Of a stretch of DNA of 64,000 nucleotides, positions 27,703 to 35,819 are shown in pieces. The stretch is from Roseovarius amoyensis. GTDB taxonomy: Bacteria > Pseudomonadota > Alphaproteobacteria > Rhodobacterales > Rhodobacteraceae. A program made the position numbers and the translations under genes. The stretch is taken from assembly GCF_003260265.1 (NCBI RefSeq), contig NZ_QITQ01000002.1, forward strand, positions 186,001 through 250,000. Direction: 5' to 3'. Within the stretch, counting starts at the first letter, position 1; each line of letters starts with the position of its first letter. The notes beneath the pieces are model-generated. The model was not told the origin of the DNA. It did no database searches and worked only from the letters and a program-made list of their open reading frames with translations.

Positions 27703-28917
27703 ATGAACGAGATGCGTGATATCCTGATCGTGGGTGGCGGGCTGAACGGCCCGGCGCTGGCATTGGCGCTGGCGCGGCAGGGGCTTGGCGTGACCGTGAT
27801 CGACGCGCTGCCCGAAAAGGCGCGCCGAGCCGCAGATTTCGACGGGCGCGCCTATTCGCTGGCGCTGGCGTCAGTACGGCTCTTGCGTGCCATCGGGGTG
27901 TGGGAGCGGGTCGAGGAAAAGGCACAGCCGATTCTGCAGATCAAGGTGTCCGACGGGCGCGCGGGCGAGGGGCCGGCACCCTTTTTCGTGCAGTTCGATC
28001 ACGGTGAGATTGAGGAAGGCCCGATGGGCCACATGGTCGAGGACCGGTTCCTGCGCCGCGCCCTGCTGGACGCGATGAAGGACGAGCCGGGCATCACCCG
28101 TGTCACCGGCACCGTCGAAAGCCAGGAGGTCACGCAGTCAGGCATGCGTTTGCGTCTTGCCTCGGGGCGGGACCTGACGGGGCGGATGATCGTCGGCTGC
28201 GACGGGCGCGCGTCGGCTACGGCAGGTCGGGCGGGGATTGCCCGCACCGGCTGGGGCTATGGGCAGACGGCGCTGGTGGCCTCGGTCCAGCACGAACGCC
28301 CGCATGGTGGCGTGGCGCACCAGTTCTTCATGCCGCCGGGGCCGCTGGCCATTTTGCCTCTGCCCGGCAACATGAGCTCCATCGTCTGGAGCGAAAGTGA
28401 CGCCACCGCGGCCGGGTTCGCCGCACTTGACGACGATGAGTTCATGTCGGTGCTGCGCCCGCGTTTCGGTGATTTCCTGGGCGAGATCAGCCTGCGCGGC
28501 AAGCGGTTCAGCTATCCGCTGGGGCTGAGCGTCGCCAATCGATTCGTCGCTGACCGGCTGGTGCTGGTGGGGGATGCGGCGCACGGGATGCACCCCATCG
28601 CCGGGCAGGGGCTGAATGCCGGGCTGCGCGATGTCGGCGCGCTGGCCGAGGTGGTGACCCAGGCCGCGCGGCGGGGTGAAGATTTCACCGCCCCCGACGT
28701 GCTGGAACGCTATCAGCGCTGGCGGCGGTTCGACACCGCCACGCTGGCGATGATGACGGATGTCACCAATCGCCTGTTTTCCAACGATAACCCGCTGCTG
28801 CGGTTGGGGCGTGATCTGGGGCTGGGGGCGGTGAACGCGCTGCCCGGCCTGCGCCGCGGCCTGATCCGCGAGGCGGCGGGCCTGACAGGCGAGCTGCCCG
28901 AGCTGATGCGCGGCTGA
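27703..28917 (+). CDS. UbiH/Coq6-family FAD monooxygenase
   Basis: 404 residues. Rossmann motif ILIVGGGLNGPALALALARQG, the DG motif GCDGRAS, and the FAD-ribityl motif LVLVGDAAHGMHPIAGQGLNAG are all present, as in ubiquinone-ring hydroxylases. It probably hydroxylates a polyprenyl-phenol intermediate in ubiquinone synthesis at the membrane. Which ring carbon it acts on cannot be told from sequence alone. Start 27703 or 27712 (MRDILIV); the GGGGG stretch fits 27712 slightly better. Divergent from the amidase, convergent with rsmD. Confidence 0.87.
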   Translation: MNEMRDILIVGGGLNGPALALALARQGLGVTVIDALPEKARRAADFDGRAYSLALASVRLLRAIGVWERVEEKAQPILQIKVSDGRAGEGPAPFFVQFDHGEIEEGPMGHMVEDRFLRRALLDAMKDEPGITRVTGTVESQEVTQSGMRLRLASGRDLTGRMIVGCDGRASATAGRAGIARTGWGYGQTALVASVQHERPHGGVAHQFFMPPGPLAILPLPGNMSSIVWSESDATAAGFAALDDDEFMSVLRPRFGDFLGEISLRGKRFSYPLGLSVANRFVADRLVLVGDAAHGMHPIAGQGLNAGLRDVGALAEVVTQAARRGEDFTAPDVLERYQRWRRFDTATLAMMTDVTNRLFSNDNPLLRLGRDLGLGAVNALPGLRRGLIREAAGLTGELPELMRG

Positions 28918-28947
28918 GGTCGGGGAGCGTGGGGCGCTGCCCCCGTC

Positions 28948-28996
28948 GCGCGCGATGCGCGCGCCTCCCCCGGGATATTTTTCCAACAGAAGAAGG
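28948..28996. repeat. Palindrome plus CCCCCGGGATATTTTT element between convergent genes
   Basis: GCGCGC-GAT-GCGCGC hairpin (28948-28962), followed by CTCCCCCGGGATATTTTT and CAACAGAAGAAGG. The hairpin and nearby T-run fit a plus-strand terminator for the UbiH-like gene. The CCCCGGGATATTTTT...AGAAGAAGG string resembles an intergenic module I associate with Rhodobacteraceae genomes (from memory). Confidence 0.5.
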
Positions 28997-29008
28997 CAGG
29001 CGCGGGGC

Positions 29009-29560
29009 TCAGGGTGTGAAACGGTAGAGCCGGATCGTGGTGTCGCCGTAGCGGCGTTCGTCGACTTGGGTCAGCCCCGGCGGCGGGGCGACTGCCGCGC
29101 CTTCCTCCCATACGATGAGCGCGTCCTTGTCGAGCCAGCCGCCGGCGATGGCAGCAGTGAGCGCGGCCTCGCCCAGCCCCTTGCCATAGGGCGGGTCGAG
29201 AAAGACCAGAGAGCAGGGCGCGGGCGCCGGGCCGGGGCGGCGGGCGTCGCGTGGCAGGATGCGGGACTGGTCATCGGCGTTGCAAAGGCCGATGTTTTCG
29301 CGCAGCAGCCGCAGTGCGGTGCGGCCGTTTTCAACGAATGTCGCCTGCGCGGCCCCGCGCGACAGCGCCTCGAGCCCCAGCGCGCCGGTGCCGGCGAAAA
29401 GGTCCAGGACGTGCGCGTCCGCGATAACGCCATGACCGGACAGGATGTTGAACAGGCTTTCGCGCACGCGGTCGGCGGTGGGGCGCAGATGTGCGCGCTG
29501 ATCCCCCTTGCCGAGGCTTGCCAGGCGCCGACCGCGAAACGCGCCACCGACGATCCTCAC
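29009..29560 (-). CDS. rsmD: 16S rRNA (guanine(966)-N(2))-methyltransferase RsmD
   Basis: 183 residues. N-terminal MRIVGGAFRGRRL and RPTADRVRESLFNIL, SAM motif VLDLFAGTGALGLEALSRGA, and the N6/N2-amino methylase motif DPPYGKG are diagnostic of RsmD, which methylates G966 in the small-subunit rRNA. It starts inside the last codons of the ferredoxin reductase gene (4-base ATGA overlap), so it is translationally coupled to it. Confidence 0.94.
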   Translation of the reverse strand: MRIVGGAFRGRRLASLGKGDQRAHLRPTADRVRESLFNILSGHGVIADAHVLDLFAGTGALGLEALSRGAAQATFVENGRTALRLLRENIGLCNADDQSRILPRDARRPGPAPAPCSLVFLDPPYGKGLGEAALTAAIAGGWLDKDALIVWEEGAAVAPPPGLTQVDERRYGDTTIRLYRFTP

Positions 29561-30768
29561 GACCGCAAGAGCGCCTTGAGATCGGTGGCGGGGTCGGCCA
29601 CGGCCTTTGCCGAGGGCGATTTACCGGCGTCGATCAGCCGTTTGCCAACCATGTAGGCGCGGGCGTCGTTCATGGCGTCGACGGCAAGCAGACGGTCGCC
29701 GGCATAGTACCAGAACGAGGTGCTGCCCTCGCCATCGCCCGGGCGGGTAATGACGCGGGTATAGCCGGTGTTGAGCCCGGCGATCTGCAGCTTGACGTCG
29801 TACTGGTCCGACCAGAACCATGGCTGGGGAACATAGCGTTTTTCAGCGCCTATGATGTTGTCGGCCACGCATTCCGCCATGTCGATGGCGTTTGGCACGC
29901 TTTCCAGCCGCAGCCGCCCGCCGTCATGCGGGAACGAGGCGCAATCCCCCGCCGCCCAGATCGCCGGGTCGGAGGTGCGGCCGAATTCATCGACCGCGAT
30001 GCCGTTGGCGATGGTCAGGCCCGCCGCCTCTGCCAGGGCGGTCGCGGGGGCAATGCCGATCCCGGCGATGACGAAATCCACCGCCAGTTCGGTGCCGTCC
30101 GACAGGCGTGCACCGGTGACGCGTGTGTCGCCGGTCAGGGTTTCCAGCCCGGTGCCCTCGCGGATGTCGACGTCGTGGGCGGTGTGCAGGGCGCGGAAAT
30201 AGTCGGATGTTTCCCTGGCGGCGACCCGCTGCAGGATGCGCTCTGCCGCCTCGATCAGAGTAACCTTCAGACCGCGCGACGCCGCCACCGCCGCCGCCTC
30301 GAGCCCGATATAGCCGCCGCCGACGATGAGCACATGCGCGCCCTCGCGGAACCCGGGCGCCATGGTGTCGACGTCCTGGAGGTTGCGGACGACGTAGACA
30401 CCTTGCAGATCGCCGCCGATGTTGCTGGGCAGGCGGCGGGGCACTGCCCCGGTGGTCAGCGCCAGCTGGTCATAAGGAATGGTTTTTCCGTCGGCGACCA
30501 CCACCTTGCCGGCGCGGTCGATGGAAATGGCGGTTTCGCTCAGGCGCAGATCTATCGCGTTTTCGGAGTAGAAGCTTTCGGGGCGCAGGTAGAGGCGTTC
30601 GAGATCCATCTCGCCCAGCAGGTATTTCTTGGACAGGGGCGGGCGCTGATAGGGGGGAACCGGCTCTTTCCCGATCAGGGTTATGGCACCATCGAACCCC
30701 TTTGCGCGCAGCCGCGCCACCAGCGACGAGCCAGCCTGACCGGCCCCGATCACGACAATGCTGGCCAT
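29557..30768 (-). CDS. NAD(P)/FAD-dependent ferredoxin reductase-like oxidoreductase
   Basis: 403 residues, of the putidaredoxin/rubredoxin reductase (CamA/BphA4-like) group. First dinucleotide motif VVIGAGQAGSSLVARLR, the flavin-contact motif PPYQRPPLSKKYL, the second motif VLIVGGGYIGLEAAAVAASRG and FAD motif IWAAGDCASF are intact, with the group-typical WFWSDQYDVKLQIAG C-terminal motif. It passes NADH electrons to a [2Fe-2S] ferredoxin; no partner ferredoxin or P450 is adjacent. ATG follows GGAGGG. Confidence 0.9.
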   Translation of the reverse strand: MASIVVIGAGQAGSSLVARLRAKGFDGAITLIGKEPVPPYQRPPLSKKYLLGEMDLERLYLRPESFYSENAIDLRLSETAISIDRAGKVVVADGKTIPYDQLALTTGAVPRRLPSNIGGDLQGVYVVRNLQDVDTMAPGFREGAHVLIVGGGYIGLEAAAVAASRGLKVTLIEAAERILQRVAARETSDYFRALHTAHDVDIREGTGLETLTGDTRVTGARLSDGTELAVDFVIAGIGIAPATALAEAAGLTIANGIAVDEFGRTSDPAIWAAGDCASFPHDGGRLRLESVPNAIDMAECVADNIIGAEKRYVPQPWFWSDQYDVKLQIAGLNTGYTRVITRPGDGEGSTSFWYYAGDRLLAVDAMNDARAYMVGKRLIDAGKSPSAKAVADPATDLKALLRS

Positions 30769-30863
30769 TCTTTCCCTCCGCGCGCTGAAGTGGCATGGTG
30801 AGCCGCCGCGCAGAGCCTATATCCTGCATGTGGCGAAACGCAATCGAATGATGGAGGCGAGAG

Positions 30864-31352
30864 ATGACGATATCAACAGGTGACAGGCTGCCCGAGGCAA
30901 CGCTGGCCCAGATGGGGACCGATGGCCCCGAGGCGGTGACGCTGAGCGAGCGCACCAAAGGCCGCAAGGTGGTGATCTTTGCGGTGCCGGGCGCATTCAC
31001 GCCGACCTGCCATTCGGCGCATGTGCCCAGTTTCGTGCGCACCAAGGACCAGTTCGCGCAAAAAGGCGTGGACGAGGTCATCTGCGTCAGCGTCAACGAC
31101 CCCTTCGTGATGAAAAGCTGGGGCGAGGCGACCGGCGCCACCGAGGCCGGCATCACCATGCTGGGCGATCCCGAGGCGGCCTTTACCAAGGCGCTGGGGA
31201 TGGATTTTTCAGCCCCGCCCGCCGGGCTGATCGACCGCTCGAAACGCTATGCGATGCTGGTTGACGACGGGGTGGTCAAGCTGATGCATGTCGAGGAAAG
31301 CCCCGGCACCTGCGAGGTTTCGGCGGGCGAGGCACTGCTGGCGGCGATGTAG
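30864..31352 (+). CDS. Peroxiredoxin, Prx5-type
   Basis: 162 residues. Peroxidatic Cys49 in VPGAFTPTCHSAHVPSF, with Cys150 in EESPGTCEVS as the likely resolving cysteine and Cys74 as an additional one. It reduces hydrogen peroxide and alkyl hydroperoxides in the cytosol, probably with glutaredoxin or thioredoxin. Strong GGAGG ribosome site. Divergent from the ferredoxin reductase gene, 81 bases upstream of gabD in the same direction. Confidence 0.93.
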   Translation: MTISTGDRLPEATLAQMGTDGPEAVTLSERTKGRKVVIFAVPGAFTPTCHSAHVPSFVRTKDQFAQKGVDEVICVSVNDPFVMKSWGEATGATEAGITMLGDPEAAFTKALGMDFSAPPAGLIDRSKRYAMLVDDGVVKLMHVEESPGTCEVSAGEALLAAM

Positions 31353-31433
31353 GCGGCGGCCGGGCGGGACATCTGGACTTTCCGCCGGGCAGGTGTTTTT
31401 CCTGTCGTCAATTCATTGCCGGGAGGACTGAAC

Positions 31434-32912
31434 ATGCCTGACACAGCCACCAATCTGAAATCGCTTTTGAAAGACCCCAGCCTGCTGGCTGAACGCGCCT
31501 ATGCCGGGGGGAAATGGGTCGAGGGCGATGGCGGCACCTTTGCGGTGTCCAACCCTGCGCGCGGTGACGTGATCGCGAATGTCGCCGATCTCAGCCGTGC
31601 GCAGGTGACCGACGCGATAGCTGCCGCCGAAGCGGCGCAAAAGGAATGGGCGCAGTGGACCGGCAAGGAACGCGCCCAGGTTCTGCGCCGCTGGTTTGAC
31701 CTGATGATGGAAAACCAGGACGACCTGGCCACCATCCTGACCGCCGAGCAGGGCAAGCCGCTGGCCGAGGCGAAGGGCGAGATCGCCTATGGCGCATCCT
31801 TCGTTGAATTCTTTGCCGAAGAGGCCAAGCGCATCTATGGCGAAACCATTCCCGGCCACCAGCGCGACAAGCGCATCACCGTGATCAAGCAGCCGATCGG
31901 GGTGGCCGCCTCGATCACGCCTTGGAACTTTCCCAACGCGATGATCACCCGCAAGGCCGGGCCGGCGCTGGCAGCGGGCTGTGCCTTTGTCGGGCGTCCC
32001 GCTGCAGAAACGCCGCTGTCGGCCACGGTTCTGGGCGTTCTGGCGGAACGTGCGGGCATTCCGAAGGGGGTGTTCAGCATCGTCACCTCGTCGCGTTCCA
32101 GCGAAATCGGCAAGGAATTCTGCGAAAACCCCGCCGTGCGCAAGCTGACCTTTACCGGCTCGACCGAGGTCGGGCGCATCCTGCTGCGGCAGGCCGCCGA
32201 CCAGGTGATGAAGTGTTCGATGGAGCTGGGCGGTAACGCGCCCTTCATCGTCTTTGACGACGCGGATCTGGATGCCGCCGTCGAGGGCGCGATCATGTGC
32301 AAGTTCCGCAACAACGGCCAGACCTGTGTCTGCGCCAACCGCATCTATGTGCAGGCCGGGGTCTATGACGTCTTTGCCGAAAAGCTGAAGGCGGCGGTCG
32401 AAAAGCTGAAGATGGGCGACGGGCTGGAGCCCGGCACCGACCTGGGGCCGCTGATCAACGGCGACGCCATCACCAAGGTGCAGGAACATGTGGCCGACGC
32501 CAAGGCTAAGGGCGCACAGGTGATGATGGGCGGTGGCGATCCGGTGCAGGGGCAGGGTTATTTCCTGCCCCCCACCATCATCACCGGCGTCACGCAGGAG
32601 ATGCAGGTTGCCACGGACGAAACCTTTGGCCCGCTGGCGCCGCTGTTCAAGTTCGAGGATGTGGACGATGTGATCGCCATGGCCAACGATACCATCTTTG
32701 GCCTGGCCAGCTATTTTTACGCCCGCGACCTGTCGCGCGTGACCAAGGTGGCAGAGGCGCTGGAATACGGGATCGTGGGCGTGAACACCGGCATCATCTC
32801 GACCGAGGTGGCGCCGTTCGGCGGCGTAAAGCAATCCGGCCTCGGCCGCGAGGGCAGCCATCACGGCATCGACGAGTTCCTGGAGATGAAATACATCTGC
32901 ACCTCGGTCTGA
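31434..32912 (+). CDS. gabD: NAD(P)-dependent succinate-semialdehyde dehydrogenase
   Basis: 492 residues, GabD subfamily of ALDH. General base Glu264 in MELGGNAPF, nucleophile Cys298 with Cys300 in NNGQTCVCANR, and WNFPNAMITRK are in place. It oxidises succinate semialdehyde, from GABA or related compounds, to succinate. Odd point: the cofactor-binding Lys of VLKPA is Arg188 here (FVGRPAAE), a change I recall in relatives from this group. Start at 31434 follows GGGAGGA. No GABA transaminase in the window. Confidence 0.93.
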   Translation: MPDTATNLKSLLKDPSLLAERAYAGGKWVEGDGGTFAVSNPARGDVIANVADLSRAQVTDAIAAAEAAQKEWAQWTGKERAQVLRRWFDLMMENQDDLATILTAEQGKPLAEAKGEIAYGASFVEFFAEEAKRIYGETIPGHQRDKRITVIKQPIGVAASITPWNFPNAMITRKAGPALAAGCAFVGRPAAETPLSATVLGVLAERAGIPKGVFSIVTSSRSSEIGKEFCENPAVRKLTFTGSTEVGRILLRQAADQVMKCSMELGGNAPFIVFDDADLDAAVEGAIMCKFRNNGQTCVCANRIYVQAGVYDVFAEKLKAAVEKLKMGDGLEPGTDLGPLINGDAITKVQEHVADAKAKGAQVMMGGGDPVQGQGYFLPPTIITGVTQEMQVATDETFGPLAPLFKFEDVDDVIAMANDTIFGLASYFYARDLSRVTKVAEALEYGIVGVNTGIISTEVAPFGGVKQSGLGREGSHHGIDEFLEMKYICTSV

Positions 32913-32927
32913 GGGCAGAAAAACGAC

Positions 32928-32957
32928 CCCCCCCGGCCGGGATGCCGGCCGGGGGGG
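32928..32957. terminator. Bidirectional 13-bp stem-loop between gabD and hsp20
   Basis: CCCCCCCGGCCGG, loop GATG, CCGGCCGGGGGGG. On the minus strand it is followed by TCGTTTTT, giving a good intrinsic terminator for hsp20; on the plus strand no T-run follows, although the stem may still halt gabD reading. Confidence 0.8.
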
Positions 32958-33036
32958 AAATGACTGGCGGGAGGGCGGCATGCCTGACGCTGGTCATGCG
33001 CCCGCCCCCCGGGGCCGGGGCGCGGCAGACCGGTTG

Positions 33037-33516
33037 TCAGTTCACGGGTTTGGCGTCAACCACATCCGTTTCGATGCTGCCATCCACCGTGTCACTGCGG
33101 GCGATCTCGATCCGGCGGGGTTTCAGTGCCTCAGGCACCTCTCGGGTCAGATCGATATGCAGCATGCCGTCGGCATGGCTCGCGTCTGTCACCTTGACGT
33201 GATCGGCCAGCTGGAACTTGCGTTCAAAGGCGCGTGTTGCAATCCCGCGATGCAGGAAAGTGCGGTTCTCGTCGCTTTCGGCCTTGCGGGCCGAGACGAC
33301 CAGCGCGCCATCCCTGACCTCTACTGACAGCTCATCGGCCGAAAAACCGGCGACGGCCACCGAGATGCGATAGGAATCGTCATCGGTCTTTTCGATGTTG
33401 TAGGGCGGATATGTGGACTGGTTCACGTCAGCGGACAGTACCCTGTCCATCATGTCGGCAAGCTGGTCAAAGCCGACGGTTGCACGGTACAGCGGTGCAA
33501 GGTCAAAGTTTCGCAT
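33037..33516 (-). CDS. Small heat shock protein, Hsp20/IbpA family
   Basis: 159 residues. The N-terminal FDQLADMMDRVL and YPPYNIEKTDDDSYRISVAVAGF segments introduce the alpha-crystallin domain (about 35-140), which includes FLHRGIATRAFERKFQLADHVKV. It binds unfolding proteins as an ATP-independent holdase. Strong ribosome site AAAGGAGG. A likely sigma-32 promoter lies about 95 bases upstream. The terminal tail is acidic. Confidence 0.93.
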   Translation of the reverse strand: MRNFDLAPLYRATVGFDQLADMMDRVLSADVNQSTYPPYNIEKTDDDSYRISVAVAGFSADELSVEVRDGALVVSARKAESDENRTFLHRGIATRAFERKFQLADHVKVTDASHADGMLHIDLTREVPEALKPRRIEIARSDTVDGSIETDVVDAKPVN

Positions 33517-33609
33517 GGCTTATCCTCCTTTGAGCGATACCATCATGTAAGCGCCCTCCCGGCGGGACGGGCGTGGAATTCCGGCCCGCAACGCGGCGCC
33601 GGATCAAAC

Positions 33610-33640
33610 AAATCTGGTGGTGGTGACGGGCGTATTCAAG
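33610..33640 (-). promoter_or_regulatory. Probable heat shock (sigma-32) promoter of hsp20
   Basis: On the minus strand CTTGAA (33640-33635), 17-base spacer, CCAGATTT (33617-33610), close to the sigma-32 consensus CTTGAA / CCCATNT. The leader would be about 85-90 bases before the start at 33516. It fits the expected regulation of the gene. Confidence 0.6.
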
Positions 33641-33644
33641 CCCT

Positions 33645-34448
33645 TCAGGGGCGGGCGAACTTGGCCCCGGTGTCGCGCCGTTCGCCGGCTATGGCCATGC
33701 TGGGGGCGGGAGGCTGGAAATAACCCTGCCCGTCGGCCAGTGCCCTGGTCAGCACCTGCAGCGGCTGTTGCAACTGGGTGCCCAGCGACACCTTGCGTCC
33801 TTCGACCTCGGCCATCGCCGAGACCACCGAGACGACCCGCACCTGTCCGGAGGCAAAGCTAAGCACCGGCGCGCCGGACGAGCCGTAGTCGACATCGCAG
33901 GACATCACCAGAACGCCCTGCTGGCGGGCCATGACGTTGCAGACCTCTTGCAGGGCGGGGGCCTCGGCGCGGTCCCGACCGTAGGAGACGACGCCGATTT
34001 CCTGCCCCTTGCGGGGGCGGTCGTCGGTGGCCAGCGGGGTGACGCGAGTGTTGCGGATCGGGTGGAAAAGTTCGAGCAGGGCGACATCGTTGCGCACGCG
34101 ATCGGCGCTGACGGCGGCCTGAAAAACATAGTCGGGATGCGCCACCGCGCGGCGGATGCGGCGCTGGGCCGAGGCGCGGCCATTGCGCCAGCCGGCCAGG
34201 AACTCGATCTCGGCCGGGTCGATGCGCTGGCCGGTGCTGCGGTCATAAAGGCAATGCGCGGCGGTCAGAACCCGGTCGGGGGCGATCAGCGTGCCGGTGC
34301 AAAATCCGCGCCCGCCGATATCCAGCCGGCCAACGGCCTCGTAGCCGCGGCCCTCGTCGCCGGTATCAAGACGCTTCAGCGCACTGTCGGCCTGCGCCGC
34401 GCTTGCGAGCAACACTATCCCGATTGCCGCCGTGATGACCTTGAACAT
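33645..34448 (-). CDS. Trypsin-like serine protease (S1 family), secreted
   Basis: 267 residues with signal peptide (cleavage near 20, AAQA). Chymotrypsin-fold triad: His65 in LTAAHCLYD, Asp121 in RNDVALLEL, Ser191 in DYGSSGAPVLS, with paired cysteines (50/66, 170/184) able to form disulfides. The active-site motif is GSSGAP rather than GDSGGP, as in some V8/glutamyl-endopeptidase-like proteins. It probably acts in the periplasm or outside. Start follows GGAGC. Target unknown. Confidence 0.85.
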   Translation of the reverse strand: MFKVITAAIGIVLLASAAQADSALKRLDTGDEGRGYEAVGRLDIGGRGFCTGTLIAPDRVLTAAHCLYDRSTGQRIDPAEIEFLAGWRNGRASAQRRIRRAVAHPDYVFQAAVSADRVRNDVALLELFHPIRNTRVTPLATDDRPRKGQEIGVVSYGRDRAEAPALQEVCNVMARQQGVLVMSCDVDYGSSGAPVLSFASGQVRVVSVVSAMAEVEGRKVSLGTQLQQPLQVLTRALADGQGYFQPPAPSMAIAGERRDTGAKFARP

Positions 34449-34499
34449 GTCTGCTCCATTCCTGACTTGCGGTCCGGGTAGCAGGGTTTCGGGGCCAAA

Positions 34500-35819
34500 T
34501 TAGGGCGTTCGCAGGTCCGGTATCCGGCTGTCAGCGCCCTGCAACGCGGGCGGCACCGGCCCGCCCGTGGCCCAGTCCAGCAGTTCGACCGTGTGCACCA
34601 CCGGCACCTGCGTGCCCGATCCGATCTGCATCATGCAGCCGATATTGCCGGCGGCGATCACGTCGGGTTCGCGCGCCTCCAGCGTGCGCACCTTGCGCTC
34701 TTTCAGATGCTTCGAGATTTCCGGCTGCATCAGGTTGTAGGTGCCCGCCGAGCCGCAGCAAAGATGGCTGTCGGCGGGTTCGACCACCTCGAACCCGGCG
34801 CGTTTGAGCAGGGTCTTGGGCGCCGCGGTGATCTTTTGCCCGTGTTGCAGCGAACAGGCGGCGTGATAGCCGACGCGCAGCCCCTTGGCCGTGCCCTCGG
34901 GCAGGTCGAGCTGCATCAGCACCTCGGTGATGTCCATCGCCCGCGCGGCCACCTGCGCGGCCTCTTCAGCCAGCGGGTCGCCCTGGAACATGTGGCCGTA
35001 ATCCTTGACCGTAGTGCCGCAGCCGGAGGTGTTGATCACGATCGCGTCCAGCCCGTCGCCGGCGATCTCGGCGCTCCAGGCGCGGATGTTTTTCGCGGCG
35101 CTGGCATGGCTTTCGTCGGTGCGCCCCATGTGATGGGTCAGCGCCCCGCAACAGCCCGCGCCCTGCGCCACCACCACCTCGCAGCCCAGCCGGGTCAGCA
35201 GGCGGATGGTGGCGTCGTTGATATCGGTGTTGAGCGCACGCTGCGCGCAGCCTGTCATCAGCACCACCCGCATCCGGCGTTCGCCCCTGGGGGCAAAGCT
35301 TTGCGGGTCGTCATTGCGGCTGACCGGCGGGATGTGTCTGGGCGCCATTTCCAGCATCGCCTTCAGCCGCGCGTCGGGCATCAGAAAGGCAAGGGGCCGG
35401 GCGGCCTTGGCCCCCAGCAGGGCCAGGCGAAAGCGGGTCGGATAGGGCAGGATGCGCGCCAGCGTCCAGCGCAGCATCCGTTCGAACAGCGGGCGGCGAT
35501 AGCGGGCCTCGATATATTCGCGCGCATGGTCCACGAGGTGCATGTAATGCACGCCCGAGGGGCAGGTGGTCATGCAGGCAAGGCAGCTCAGGCAGCGGTC
35601 GATGTGCTTGACGGTTTTGGGGTCTGGGTCGCGGCCCGTTTCCAGCATCTCCTTGATCAGGTAGATGCGCCCGCGCGGGCTGTCCAATTCGTCGCCCAGA
35701 ACCTGGTAGGTAGGGCAGGTGGCGGTGCAGAAACCGCAATGCACGCAGGCGCGCAATATCTCGTTCGAGCGCGCCAGCGCCGGGTCGCGCAGCTGTTCCT
35801 CGGTGAACTCGGTCCTCAT
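34500..35819 (-). CDS. glcF: Glycolate oxidase iron-sulfur subunit GlcF
   Basis: 439 residues. Two [4Fe-4S] motifs near the N terminus, CVHCGFCTATCP and CLSCLACMTTCP, then two CCG domains carrying GCCGALTHHMG and LCCGSAG. GlcF passes electrons from the flavin subunits GlcD/GlcE to the membrane quinone pool during glycolate oxidation to glyoxylate. Its start overlaps the glcE stop by 4 bases. Gene order glcD-glcE-glcF is the classical operon order. Confidence 0.93.
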   Translation of the reverse strand: MRTEFTEEQLRDPALARSNEILRACVHCGFCTATCPTYQVLGDELDSPRGRIYLIKEMLETGRDPDPKTVKHIDRCLSCLACMTTCPSGVHYMHLVDHAREYIEARYRRPLFERMLRWTLARILPYPTRFRLALLGAKAARPLAFLMPDARLKAMLEMAPRHIPPVSRNDDPQSFAPRGERRMRVVLMTGCAQRALNTDINDATIRLLTRLGCEVVVAQGAGCCGALTHHMGRTDESHASAAKNIRAWSAEIAGDGLDAIVINTSGCGTTVKDYGHMFQGDPLAEEAAQVAARAMDITEVLMQLDLPEGTAKGLRVGYHAACSLQHGQKITAAPKTLLKRAGFEVVEPADSHLCCGSAGTYNLMQPEISKHLKERKVRTLEAREPDVIAAGNIGCMMQIGSGTQVPVVHTVELLDWATGGPVPPALQGADSRIPDLRTP

